DNA of 64,000 bases from an uncultured bacterium (lineage in GTDB: Bacteria; Sysuimicrobiota; Sysuimicrobiia; Sysuimicrobiales; Sysuimicrobiaceae): the NCBI GenBank assembly GCA_938028835.1, contig CALIMJ010000021.1, positions 16,804 through 80,803 of the forward strand. The letters are read 5' to 3'. Positions 41,986-50,345 of this stretch are shown piece after piece. The notes under the pieces are model-generated. The model was not told the DNA's origin. It made no database searches and was given only the letters and a program-made list of their open reading frames with translations. Each line of letters starts with the position of its first letter. Position 1 is the first letter of the stretch. The position numbers and the translations under genes were made by a program.

Positions 41986-42934
41986 ACGTGGGGCCTGGCT
42001 CAGACGCCGCGGACAGGGTACGGGTGGCCTGGGCGAGGGCGTCGGCGCCGTCCTCCAGGACGGCGTGTGCGGTGCGTAGCCGGAGCTGCAGGCCAGGGTA
42101 GCGGACGGGCCGGTAGCGCTGGGCCTCCGCGTGCACCCGGTCGGTGATGGACTGCACGCGCTGCGGGTCCCCGTTGTCCAGCAGCGCCGCCAGGATTCCT
42201 TGGCCCAGGTGGGCCACCGCGTCGGTGCTGCGGACCGCTCCGCGCAGCGCGCCCGCCGCGTGCTGCAGCATCCCCTCCAGGGCCTCAGCACCGTACGCCG
42301 CCTGCACCCGCGGGACGTCCAGCACCTGCACCACCAGCACGGTGAACCGCTCGCCGAACAGGCGGCTGCGGGTCCTGCGTTCCTCGTACAGCCTCCGGAA
42401 AGCCCCGGCGCTGAGCAGGCCCGTCACGGGGTCCGCGTCGGTCTCCGCCAGGTCGCGCCCGCTCCGGCGCAGCAGTGCGTGCTCCACCGCGTGGCGCACC
42501 AGCTCCCGGCTGGGCGGGCCGTCGTTGAAGAGGAACTCGTCGGCCCCCGCCTCCAGGGCGAGGGCCACCGTCTCCCGCAACGCGCGGGGTGCCAGCAGCA
42601 GGAGGGGAGTCTGGCGGTACGCCCGGAGCGTCCGTACCGCGTCGGTTGCGGGGCGGCCGCAGGACTCCGTGTCCAGCACGATCAGGTCGTAGTGGTCCGT
42701 GCGCAGCAGCTCCAGGGCGTCGGAAAGCGGTGCGGCTTCCACGCGGCAGCCCGCGCCGAGGCCTTCGGCAAGCCATGACGGCACGCCCTCCCCAACCACC
42801 AGGGCGCTGGGCACTGCCGGTTCCTCAGCGGACGTCCCCGGGTCCGGGCTGGCGGCAGGTGGGAGGGGCTGCTGGAGGGCCTGACGCCACTGCTCCAGAC
42901 GTTTCGACCACCAGGACCTACGCGTCTCCATCAC
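41969..42934 (-). CDS. degenerate receiver plus degenerate GGDEF protein
   Basis: A 321-residue cytoplasmic protein. Residues about 45-150 form a receiver-like fold with LIVLDTES where the phospho-Asp would be, but the acidic pair is replaced (ALVVGEG). The rest is a diguanylate cyclase fold with DPVTGLLSAGAF; the active-site position reads AHLGQGILAALL, so GGDEF is lost and cyclase activity is not expected. It may bind c-di-GMP or act in protein interactions. It overlaps the acs stop region by 17 bases in the opposite direction. Confidence 0.8.
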   Translation of the reverse strand: MMETRRSWWSKRLEQWRQALQQPLPPAASPDPGTSAEEPAVPSALVVGEGVPSWLAEGLGAGCRVEAAPLSDALELLRTDHYDLIVLDTESCGRPATDAVRTLRAYRQTPLLLLAPRALRETVALALEAGADEFLFNDGPPSRELVRHAVEHALLRRSGRDLAETDADPVTGLLSAGAFRRLYEERRTRSRLFGERFTVLVVQVLDVPRVQAAYGAEALEGMLQHAAGALRGAVRSTDAVAHLGQGILAALLDNGDPQRVQSITDRVHAEAQRYRPVRYPGLQLRLRTAHAVLEDGADALAQATRTLSAASEPGPTSTAGG

Positions 42935-42998
42935 GGAGCGGAAGGAGCCCCTGCACGTTTCCTAACTCCTCACCGCCACCAGTGTAGCGCCGTGGCTC

Positions 42999-43649
42999 TC
43001 ATCGGCGGGTGAGGGAAAAAGGGACGCCGCTTTCGTACAGGGTCCGGGTCAGGGCCAGGGCGGCCCGCTCGTCCAGCGGTCCCACGACCACCGCATAGGA
43101 GGGGGTCCGCACAGGGTGCACCACGGCGCTGTAGCCGCGGCCTCGCACCGCCCGTGCGGTTCGCTGCGCGGCCGCTCCGTCCCGGAACTCGCCGAAGTCG
43201 AGGACGTAGCTGCCGTCCGGCTGCTCGCGCACGTCGCACGGAAGCCCTACCGCTGCCAGCATTCGGCAGCGCTCCTCCGCGGCCTTGCGGGCCCGGAGTG
43301 AGGCGGACGTGACGCGGAAGGCCCGCACGGTCCACTCCGTCTGCACGCGCCCCACGACCCCGTGCCGTTCCAGCACGCGGTCCACCAGCTTACCCAAGTG
43401 CTGCAGGTCCGGGGCGGGGCCCAACCGGACCCAGTAGCCCCGTGCGACACCGGGCGCCGCCGGAGCGGGGTGCCCGACGGCGGACCGCATCGGGGCGGGC
43501 GCCGGCTGGCCTCCGGCCGCGGGGGGCCTCGCGGGGGTACCGGGCCTGGCGGAGGCCCACAGCCCTGCGGCCAGCACCAACGCTGCGGCGACCCACAGGA
43601 TGGCGGCGGGCCGGGTTCCAGAAGCAGACCGCTTCCCCCGTACGAGCAC
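42999..43649 (-). CDS. SPOR-domain membrane protein
   Basis: A 216-residue bitopic protein: a short basic N-terminus, a helix (ILWVAAALVLAAGLWAS), a Pro/Ala-rich linker, and two SPOR-like regions (YWVRLGPAPDLQHLGKLVDRV and YVLDFGEFRDGAAAQRTARA). SPOR domains bind denuded peptidoglycan at division sites in other bacteria. The GTG start at 43649 gives a conventional N-terminus, with GGAG nearby upstream. The gene is divergent from the molybdenum hydroxylase. Confidence 0.8.
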   Translation of the reverse strand: MLVRGKRSASGTRPAAILWVAAALVLAAGLWASARPGTPARPPAAGGQPAPAPMRSAVGHPAPAAPGVARGYWVRLGPAPDLQHLGKLVDRVLERHGVVGRVQTEWTVRAFRVTSASLRARKAAEERCRMLAAVGLPCDVREQPDGSYVLDFGEFRDGAAAQRTARAVRGRGYSAVVHPVRTPSYAVVVGPLDERAALALTRTLYESGVPFSLTRR

Positions 43650-43763
43650 CGTTCGGACTCCGAAGGTCCCTTGTCCCAAGACAGAGCGTCGCTGGCGCTC
43701 TACAATCCTGTCTTCCCCCGAAGCCGCTAGAATAGACTCCGAACGCCTGTTGGGAGGCCGCGT
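43650..43763. promoter_or_regulatory. divergent promoter region
   Basis: A 114-base gap between the SPOR gene and the molybdenum hydroxylase gene. On the plus strand TAGAAT (43728-43733) and TAGACT (43733-43738) overlap and precede the GGGAGG ribosome site of the hydroxylase; either could be a -10. No clear -35 is seen. Confidence 0.35.
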
Positions 43764-46064
43764 ATGACGGAGGGCAAGGCGTGGATGGGACGGCGGCTGC
43801 GCCGCGTGGAGGACCCCAAGCTGCTGCAGGGGCGTGGCGCGTTCGTGGAAGACGTGGCGTTGGAAGGTACGCTGCACTTGGCCTTGGTCCGCAGCCCCCA
43901 CGCCCACGCGCGGGTGGTCGCCGTGGACACGCGAAGTGCAGCGAAGGCCGCGGGGGTGGTCGAAGTTCTCACCTCGGAAGACCTGGACCTGCCAGGGGTG
44001 CCCGCGGAAGGCCTGCGGGGCGCCAGGCTGGCCCTGCACCCGGTCCTCGCCCGGGGCGTGGTGCGCTACGTGGGGGAACCGGTGGCCGCGGTGGTGGCCA
44101 ACACCCGTGCGCAGGCCGAGGACGCCGCGGCCCTGGTGGAGGTGCGCTACGAGCCGGTGGAGGCGGTCACCGACCCCACACGGGCGCTGGAGGACCGGGT
44201 GCTGGTGCACCCCGAGCTGCAGACCAACGTGGCCTACCGCCGCCAACTGCGCGCCGGCGACCCTGACGGAGCCTTCGCGCGGGCCCACCGGGTGATACAG
44301 GCCACCATCCACCAGCAGCGCGTCGCGGCCATCCCCCTGGAACCGCGCGCGGTGCTGGCCTCGTGGGACGGCGCACGGGGGCTGCTGACCGTGTGGTCGT
44401 CCACCCAGGTGCCCCACGACCTGAGGGACGCGCTGGCGGACATCCTGGGCCTGCGGGTCAACCAGATCCGCGTGGTGGCACCCGATGTGGGCGGAGGGTT
44501 CGGCGCGAAGCTGAACACGTACCCGGAGGAGGTGCTGGTGGCGCACCTGAGCCGGCGGCTCCGCCGGCCGGTGAAGTGGGTGGAAACCCGCAGGGAGAAC
44601 CTGGTGGCCACCGCCCAGGGCCGGTCCCAGACGGGGCGCTTTGAGGTGGCGTGCGACGCGCGGGGGAGGGTACTGGCCCTCCGGGCGAACCTAGTGGCGG
44701 ACATCGGTGCCTACACGCTGTCCACCACCGTGGACATCCCGGCCCTGACGGTGCGCGTGCTCACCGGCCCGTACGCCATCGGGCAGGTGCAGGCGGAGCT
44801 CGTGGAGGTGTACACGCATAAAACGCCCACGGGCGCGTACCGGGGCGCGGGCCGGCCCGAGGCTACCTTTTACCTCGAACGGCTGATGGACCTGGTGGCC
44901 GCAGAGCTGGGCCTGGACCCGGCGGTGGTGCGGCGCCGGAACCTGCTGCCCAAAAGCGCGTTCCCGTACCGGGCGCCCACCGGCGCGCGGTACGACAGCG
45001 GGGACTACCGGAGGGCGTTGCGGGTGCTGCTGGACCGAGCGGGGTACGCGGAGCTGCGACGGCAGCAGGCGGAGGAACGGGCGCGGGGCCGCTATCTGGG
45101 GATCGGGCTGTCGTGCTACGTGGAGGTGTGCACCTACGGCTGGGAGACGGCCCGCGTGCGCGTGGCGCCGGACGGTAGCGCGGTCGTGTTCACCGGCACC
45201 TCGCCCCACGGACAAGGGGGGGCTACCGGGCTCGCGCAGATCGTGGCGGACCGGCTGGGGATCCCGCCGGACCGCGTCCACGTGATCCACGGCGACACGC
45301 TGGCCATCCTCTCCGGCATGGGGACCGCGGGCAGCCGCACCCTGGTGGTGGGCGGGTCGGCGGTGCTGCGGGCCGCGGAGAAGGTGCGGCGGAAGATGCT
45401 GCGGGTGGCGGCGCACCTGTTGGAGGCTTCCCCGAGGGACGTGGAGTTGCGGGACGGCAAGGTGGCGGTGCGCGGCTCGGACCGCGCGGTGACCGTGCAG
45501 GAGGTGGCGGAGGCCGCCTACCAGGCCAGCCGGCTGCCCGACGGGCTGAGCCCCGGGCTGGAGGAGGAGGGCAGCTTCGTGGTCCAGCAGGCCACGGCTC
45601 CCTTCGGCGCGCACCTGTGCGTGGTGGAGGTGGACCCGGAGACCGGACAGGTGCGGGTCCTGCGGTACGTGAGCGTGGACGACTGCGGGGTCGTGGTGAA
45701 CCCGCTGCTGGTGGAAGGCCAGATCCAGGGCGGGATCGTGCAGGCCATGGGTCAGGCCCTGCTGGAGGAGGTGGTGTACGACCCCGCGGGCCAACCCCTG
45801 ACCGTGACCCTGGCGGACTATCCGGTGCCGCGGGCGGTGCACGCCCCCGCGGTGGAGATGCACCGGACGGTGACGCCTTCCCCCACCAACCCCCTGGGGG
45901 CCAAGGGTGTGGGCGAGGCGGGGACCATCGGCGCCACGCCGGCGTTCGCGAACGCGGTGCTGGACGCGCTGCGGCCCTTCGGAGTCCGGCACCTGGACAC
46001 GCCCCTTCGAGCCGAGCGGATCTGGCGGGCCATCCGGGAGAGCCAGGCCGTGACACGTCCGTGA
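43764..46064 (+). CDS. xanthine dehydrogenase-family molybdopterin-binding subunit
   Basis: A 766-residue large subunit of the molybdenum hydroxylase family. It begins GRRLRRVEDPKLLQGRGAFVEDV, has the molybdopterin-binding DVGGGFGAK region and the active-site loop AYRGAGR at about residue 357; this loop is form II, not the AYxCSFR of true CO dehydrogenase. The C-terminus has GAKGVGEAG with the catalytic Glu. No FAD or iron-sulfur subunit gene is nearby, so the partners must lie elsewhere. The substrate is unknown. Confidence 0.92.
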   Translation: MTEGKAWMGRRLRRVEDPKLLQGRGAFVEDVALEGTLHLALVRSPHAHARVVAVDTRSAAKAAGVVEVLTSEDLDLPGVPAEGLRGARLALHPVLARGVVRYVGEPVAAVVANTRAQAEDAAALVEVRYEPVEAVTDPTRALEDRVLVHPELQTNVAYRRQLRAGDPDGAFARAHRVIQATIHQQRVAAIPLEPRAVLASWDGARGLLTVWSSTQVPHDLRDALADILGLRVNQIRVVAPDVGGGFGAKLNTYPEEVLVAHLSRRLRRPVKWVETRRENLVATAQGRSQTGRFEVACDARGRVLALRANLVADIGAYTLSTTVDIPALTVRVLTGPYAIGQVQAELVEVYTHKTPTGAYRGAGRPEATFYLERLMDLVAAELGLDPAVVRRRNLLPKSAFPYRAPTGARYDSGDYRRALRVLLDRAGYAELRRQQAEERARGRYLGIGLSCYVEVCTYGWETARVRVAPDGSAVVFTGTSPHGQGGATGLAQIVADRLGIPPDRVHVIHGDTLAILSGMGTAGSRTLVVGGSAVLRAAEKVRRKMLRVAAHLLEASPRDVELRDGKVAVRGSDRAVTVQEVAEAAYQASRLPDGLSPGLEEEGSFVVQQATAPFGAHLCVVEVDPETGQVRVLRYVSVDDCGVVVNPLLVEGQIQGGIVQAMGQALLEEVVYDPAGQPLTVTLADYPVPRAVHAPAVEMHRTVTPSPTNPLGAKGVGEAGTIGATPAFANAVLDALRPFGVRHLDTPLRAERIWRAIRESQAVTRP

Positions 46065-46110
46065 AGCGAGCCCCCCACCATGGACGGTAGCGAAGCGGTG
46101 GGAGGTCATC

Positions 46111-46602
46111 GTGGGACGGATCTCAGTTTGGGGGACGGTGCTGGCGGCGCTGCTGGGGAGCGCGGCTGCGGGCGGGGCGCGAACCGCCGACGTGTTCGTG
46201 GCGCACCTGTGGGGCAGGGAGCAGGTCCCCACGGTAGCCAGCCAGGCGCTGGGGATGGCTACGTTCGAGGTGGCGGCAGACGGGAACAGCATCCGCTACC
46301 GACTGGAAGTGTCGCGGGCGGTGAACGTCCAGATGGCGCACATCCACGTGGCTCCGCCCGGGCAGAACGGGCCGGTGGTGGTGTGGCTGTACCCGTCCGC
46401 GCCGCCGCCGCAGCTCAGGCCGGGCCGGTTCGACGGCGAGCTGGCCTCCGGCGTCATCACCGGCGCCAGCCTGGCCGGACCCCTGGCCCGGCAACCGCTT
46501 TCGGCGCTGTTGGAGCGCATGCGCGTGGGGGAGGCCTACGTGAACGTGCACACCGTCGCGTACCCCGGCGGTGAGATCCGGGGCCAGATCCTCCCGCGCT
46601 GA
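46111..46602 (+). CDS. secreted CHRD-domain protein
   Basis: A 163-residue protein with a short signal peptide (to about residue 25) and one CHRD domain, marked by MAHIHVAPPGQNGPVVVWLYP, a central GPLARQPLSALLERM and AYVNVHTVAYPGGEIRGQI. The family is extracellular and of unknown function; its His residues could hold metal. GTG start preceded by GGGAGG. It lies 46 bases after the hydroxylase gene; no functional link is evident. Confidence 0.88.
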   Translation: MGRISVWGTVLAALLGSAAAGGARTADVFVAHLWGREQVPTVASQALGMATFEVAADGNSIRYRLEVSRAVNVQMAHIHVAPPGQNGPVVVWLYPSAPPPQLRPGRFDGELASGVITGASLAGPLARQPLSALLERMRVGEAYVNVHTVAYPGGEIRGQILPR

Positions 46603-46611
46603 CGCGGCGGC

Positions 46612-47058
46612 CTAGGCCGAGCGGCCCTGCGGCGGGACCCGCATGGCCCGCAGGGCGGCCAGCAACACCTCCACCGCCTGGGCCACCTCCGGGCTGCGGA
46701 GCACCTGCCACGCCTCCCCCAGGCCCAGGGGCCGGGTACGCGGGCGGGCCAGCTTCTCGTTGGCGGCCTGAGCTGCGTACAGGGCCAGCCGGAACAGCGG
46801 CTCGTACCGCACCTGGCCCAGGGCTCCCAGGAGCATCATGAGGTTGGCCAGCAGGGTCATCAGCTCCGGGCGGGTGGCGGCGCTGAACTGCTCGTCGAAC
46901 TCCGCCAGCACCCCATCCATGGCAGCCAGCAGCCCGCTGCGCTGCAGGCGGCCCACTACCTCCAGGAGCTGCTCCACTGCGTCCGCGTGCTCGGCCAGCT
47001 TGGCCAGCAGGCGGTCCGTGGCCTCGCGTTCCGGTTGACGTGCGTTTACCTCAGTCAC
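46612..47058 (-). CDS. DUF1641-domain protein
   Basis: A 148-residue helical protein matching DUF1641 by its layout: an N-terminal heptad-rich region (LLAKLAEHADAVEQLLEVV), LMTLLANLMMLLGALG and a C-terminal EVAQAVEVLLAALRAM. The family is regularly encoded next to sulfide:quinone-type or other membrane flavoprotein oxidoreductases, as here. It may be an accessory or membrane-docking factor. The start is GTG; the gene follows the oxidoreductase by 13 bases. Confidence 0.8.
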   Translation of the reverse strand: MTEVNARQPEREATDRLLAKLAEHADAVEQLLEVVGRLQRSGLLAAMDGVLAEFDEQFSAATRPELMTLLANLMMLLGALGQVRYEPLFRLALYAAQAANEKLARPRTRPLGLGEAWQVLRSPEVAQAVEVLLAALRAMRVPPQGRSA

Positions 47059-47071
47059 GGCTCCCTCCCCC

Positions 47072-48226
47072 TCACCGTCCGAACAGGCTCGCGAACCACA
47101 GGCGCTCGAACCCCACCTTCACGGACCGGAACAGCCGCATGCCGCCCAGCAGGCGGCAGTCGGGGTAGGTGGCGCGTCCGTAGAGCTTGTCGGTGAAGTC
47201 GCACCACACCGCGGCGCCCATGTAGCCCGTGTCCATCACGCACACGCCCACCATGTTGTACAGCTCGCCCAGGTAGGCCCCCCGGACCCGGTCCAGGATC
47301 TGGGTGACCACGTGGTCCGCCTGGAAGTGGGCAAAGACGCCTGCCATACCCAGCCCGATGGTGGGCGCCACCACGTCACCGATCCCGTACACCTCCGGGT
47401 ACCGAGGTGAGGCCATGCTGGGCAGGGACACGTCCATGTAACCGCCCACAGCCGCCAGGGGCGAGCTGCGCACGGGTTCCGGCGGCGCGTGGGGCGGGAT
47501 CAGGATGGCCAGGTCGTACTCCAGCGTCCGCCCGTCCGCGGAACGCAGCCCGCGCGCGTCGCGGTCGTGGGCCTGCAGCTGGAAGCCGCCCTGGAACTCC
47601 ACCCGGAACTGCTGCAGGAACGCCCGGAACCCTTCCACCATGAGGGGGCCGAAGGTCTCCATGGGCTGCTGCCACGGGTGGAACACCGTGATCCGGGTGC
47701 GGTCGGAGACGTGGCGCTGGTCGGCCAGGTAGCGCATCATGAAGGCCACCTCAAAGGGCGCGGGCGGACAGCGGTAGGGCCACTCCACGGGGCCCACCAC
47801 CACGTGTCCGCCTCGGAACTCCCTCAGCGCTTCCCGCAGCCGCACCGCGTGCTCCAGCTCCCAGGGCCCCTCGAAGCCGTCCGTGCGCGGGTCCTGCCGC
47901 AGCAGGGCGCCCAAAGCCACGATCAAAAAGTCGTAGTCCAGGGAGCCCGCGTCTGTGTCCACCCGCCGGGTCTCCGGGTCGATGCGGGTGACGGTGGCCT
48001 GCACCACCCTCCTGCCGTACCGCGCCTCCAGAAGCTTCAAGGGACGCCGGACCTCGTGCGGCTCGCGCCTGCCCGTCATCACCCACAGGTAGCTGGGCCG
48101 GTACTCGTGCCAGGGGCTGCGGTCCACCAGGACTACCTCCACCTCTCCGGGGCGTGACCACTCCCCCAGCCGCTTGGCGGCTACGGCGCCGCCGCTTCCT
48201 CCTCCCAGGATCACCACGCGCTGCAT
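47072..48226 (-). CDS. sulfide:quinone oxidoreductase-like flavoprotein
   Basis: A 384-residue FAD protein with GGGSGG at 8-13, the DYDFLIVALGA region near 112 and a C-terminal GIGDVVA. One Cys in PYRCPP (near 163) and one in VGVCVMDTG (near 330) stand where the two essential Cys of sulfide:quinone reductases occur. It may oxidise sulfide and reduce the quinone pool; a flavocytochrome c or other NDH-2-like role is possible. ATG 48226 follows AAGGAGG. DUF1641 gene follows. Confidence 0.82.
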   Translation of the reverse strand: MQRVVILGGGSGGAVAAKRLGEWSRPGEVEVVLVDRSPWHEYRPSYLWVMTGRREPHEVRRPLKLLEARYGRRVVQATVTRIDPETRRVDTDAGSLDYDFLIVALGALLRQDPRTDGFEGPWELEHAVRLREALREFRGGHVVVGPVEWPYRCPPAPFEVAFMMRYLADQRHVSDRTRITVFHPWQQPMETFGPLMVEGFRAFLQQFRVEFQGGFQLQAHDRDARGLRSADGRTLEYDLAILIPPHAPPEPVRSSPLAAVGGYMDVSLPSMASPRYPEVYGIGDVVAPTIGLGMAGVFAHFQADHVVTQILDRVRGAYLGELYNMVGVCVMDTGYMGAAVWCDFTDKLYGRATYPDCRLLGGMRLFRSVKVGFERLWFASLFGR

Positions 48227-48300
48227 CGCCCTCGCCTCCTTCCCGCCTGCAGCGTAGCGGACCGCGGAGCCGCGGACCATCCGATGGCCGCCCGAGGCGG

Positions 48301-48864
48301 TCATCGGCTATCTACCCTACCGTGTATAGTATCTCCGGGCAGCCAGACCTCCGCGGGCCACGGGGGTGGTTTATGGCCTCTTGCGCCCGGGTGGTAGATG
48401 GCCCGCAGGCCCCACAGGAAGAACCGCACCAGCTGCCACCAGGGGGTGCGGGGGAGGGGCCGGACCTCGAACCCCAGCCGGCGGGCGGCTTCCCCGAAGA
48501 GGGTGACACCGTGGGCAGCCACCGCGCCATCCCGGATCAGCAGCTGCCGGAGGGCGGCGAGGTCTTCCCGCAGCGCGGCCAGGTGAGGCCAGGGGGAGTC
48601 GGTGGCACGCTCGGGGAAAGCGGCGTTGCGCAGGTGCAGCTCCAGCACTCGGTCCCCGCGGCGCACCACGGTCCCGTCGCGCAGCCGGACCGGCGGACCC
48701 TTCCACCGCTGTGCGGAGTACAGGACGAGGCCGTCCCTGCGCACGGGGCGCAGGCCCCACCACCACGTGGTGAGCCGTTCCCACCACAGCCACACCCGCA
48801 GGGGCCCTGCCGCGCGTCCCCGTCCGCTGCGGTGGAAGCCCAGAAGGCGCTGCCAGGCCCGCAC
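48301..48864 (-). CDS. YkoP-like protein of a glycan cluster
   Basis: A 187-residue protein, basic and Trp-rich, with the pattern GDRVLELHLRN, then LAALREDLAALRQLL and the hydrophobic WWQLVRFFLWGLRAIYHPG. This resembles the YkoP proteins found beside polysaccharide deacetylases and glycosyltransferases. The function of this group is not known. The GTG start lies seven bases after the glycosyltransferase stop, so it is the third gene of a three-gene operon. Confidence 0.65.
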   Translation of the reverse strand: MRAWQRLLGFHRSGRGRAAGPLRVWLWWERLTTWWWGLRPVRRDGLVLYSAQRWKGPPVRLRDGTVVRRGDRVLELHLRNAAFPERATDSPWPHLAALREDLAALRQLLIRDGAVAAHGVTLFGEAARRLGFEVRPLPRTPWWQLVRFFLWGLRAIYHPGARGHKPPPWPAEVWLPGDTIHGRVDSR

Positions 48865-48871
48865 AGAACCC

Positions 48872-49573
48872 TCAGTAGGGCCACCGGCGGCCGATGCCCA
48901 CGTGGGCCAGGGCCCAGCGGCAGAAGGTGTGCAACATACCCAGGCGCAGCGGCAGAGCCCGCAGCCGGCGGCACGAGGTGGCGATGTACGCTTCGGTCAG
49001 GTGACAGGTGGGTACGCCTCCGGCCCGTACCCGGCGCAGAAAGTCCAGGTCTTCTGCGATCTCCAGCTCCTCGCGGAAGCCGCCGAGCCGCTCGAAGAGG
49101 TCCCGGCGACAGTAGAACATCTGGGCGCGGATGCCGAAACGCTGCTTGCCGAACTCCAGGAGGGCGAAGAAGCCCCGGTCCAGCGGGTCCTGGGAGTCCG
49201 CCACCACCCGGATGCTCCCCGCGAGGAAGCCCGCTTCCGCGCACCGGAGCACCGCGCGGACCAGGCCGGGGCTTGCGGTGGAGTCCGCGTCCAGGAACAC
49301 CAGCCACACACCCCGGGCTGCCCGGGCCCCGGCGTTCTTGGCCCGGCCGCGTCCCCGTACGGGTTCGGTGACCAGCCGCACCGGCAGCTCCGGGTGCCGG
49401 GTCGCGAACGCCTCCACCACCTGCGCGGTGCCGTCCCGGGAACCGTTGTCCACCACCACGGCTTCCAGCTCGGCTACGGGCCAGTCCTGGGCGGCGACGG
49501 ACGCCAGGGCGCGGGCCACGTAGCGCGCTTCGTCGCGGGCCGGTATGACGAAGGAGACCACGGGCTCACGCAT
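48872..49573 (-). CDS. glycosyltransferase, family 2
   Basis: A 233-residue GT-A-fold transferase. VSFVIPARDEARYV opens the nucleotide-binding part, followed by VVVDNGSRDGT, and the metal-binding region is VFLDADS near residue 93, with EIAEDLDFLRR as the acceptor-side motif. No membrane helix is seen except a possible C-terminal one. Its ATG overlaps the stop of the deacetylase-like gene by eight bases. Sugar and acceptor unknown. Confidence 0.9.
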   Translation of the reverse strand: MREPVVSFVIPARDEARYVARALASVAAQDWPVAELEAVVVDNGSRDGTAQVVEAFATRHPELPVRLVTEPVRGRGRAKNAGARAARGVWLVFLDADSTASPGLVRAVLRCAEAGFLAGSIRVVADSQDPLDRGFFALLEFGKQRFGIRAQMFYCRRDLFERLGGFREELEIAEDLDFLRRVRAGGVPTCHLTEAYIATSCRRLRALPLRLGMLHTFCRWALAHVGIGRRWPY

Positions 49574-50291
49574 TCAGCAACGCGGAATAGGTCACGCACC
49601 GCCGTCCCCGCAGCGCACGCCGCAGGCGCGCCAGCTGGGGCCCCCAAGTCTCCGGCCGCTGAGGGTGGAAGAAGGCCTTCACCACCGGGTAGCCGGTTCG
49701 GCTGAGCCAGGCGCCTGCAAACCCGCCCGCGTGGACCAGCAGCTCGTGCACCCCGCCGGTGCCCACCGCGCCGAACCACGGCGTGGGCACGCGCCGGCCT
49801 GTGGCGAGGTCGTGCACGCAGCCCATGGTGACGTGGTACCGGAAGCCCAGGCGGCGCAGGAGGTCCACGGTCCACGGCGCTGCGAGCCAGGCGGGCGCGC
49901 AGAAGCCTGCCGCTTTCAGGCCGCAGGCCGCGAGCTCCTCCAGGCCCGCCCGAAGCCGGCTCTCCGCCTCCTCCGGGGGGAGGCTCAGGAACTCCGCGTC
50001 CCGAGGCGCGAACCAGCGGGCGCGCACGCGGGCAGCCGGGCCGCCCTCAAGGCGGCCCGCGGTGCGGTGGGTGTAGCCGTGGAGCACCAGTTCGGAGCCC
50101 GCCGCCACCTCCAGGTGTAGCAGCTGCACGAGTTCTGCGCTTTCCCGCAAAGGCCAGCTCCCCGCGTAGTTCGGGACCACCTTGAGCACCCTGGGGGACG
50201 CGCCGAAGCCGTCCAGGGCCCGGAGGAGGGCTCGTAGCCCGTCCAGGTGGGGCGGTGCGCAGTCGTGCAGCGAGACCACCACGGAGGGCAC
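49566..50291 (-). CDS. polysaccharide deacetylase-like protein (DUF2334 type)
   Basis: A 241-residue protein with the start of the NodB-like barrel: VVVSLHDCAPPHLDGL (His-Asp), VPNYAGSWPL, and the metal His pair in LVLHGYTHR near residue 70, as in DUF2334 deacetylases. The C-terminal FFHPQRP gives a further His. No signal peptide is present. With the GT2 and YkoP-like genes it suggests assembly or trimming of a glycan. GTG 50291 is the best start; the longer frame is a shadow of the divergent transporter. Confidence 0.82.
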   Translation of the reverse strand: MPSVVVSLHDCAPPHLDGLRALLRALDGFGASPRVLKVVPNYAGSWPLRESAELVQLLHLEVAAGSELVLHGYTHRTAGRLEGGPAARVRARWFAPRDAEFLSLPPEEAESRLRAGLEELAACGLKAAGFCAPAWLAAPWTVDLLRRLGFRYHVTMGCVHDLATGRRVPTPWFGAVGTGGVHELLVHAGGFAGAWLSRTGYPVVKAFFHPQRPETWGPQLARLRRALRGRRCVTYSALLNA

Positions 50292-50345
50292 GGGGAGAAC
50301 ATTCGCCAGGCCGGGCCCGTCCCCTACGCAGCCCGTGCTAGACTC

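Noticed and set aside
43764..46064. Carbon monoxide dehydrogenase large subunit (CoxL form I)
   Set aside because: The active-site loop is AYRGAGR, not AYxCSFR, and no CoxM or CoxS gene is adjacent.
48301..48335. Possible promoter for the sulfide:quinone-type gene (tatctaccctaccgtgtatagtat region)
   Set aside because: It overlaps the 3' end of the YkoP-like gene and no -35/-10 pair with correct spacing on the minus strand could be fixed by eye.
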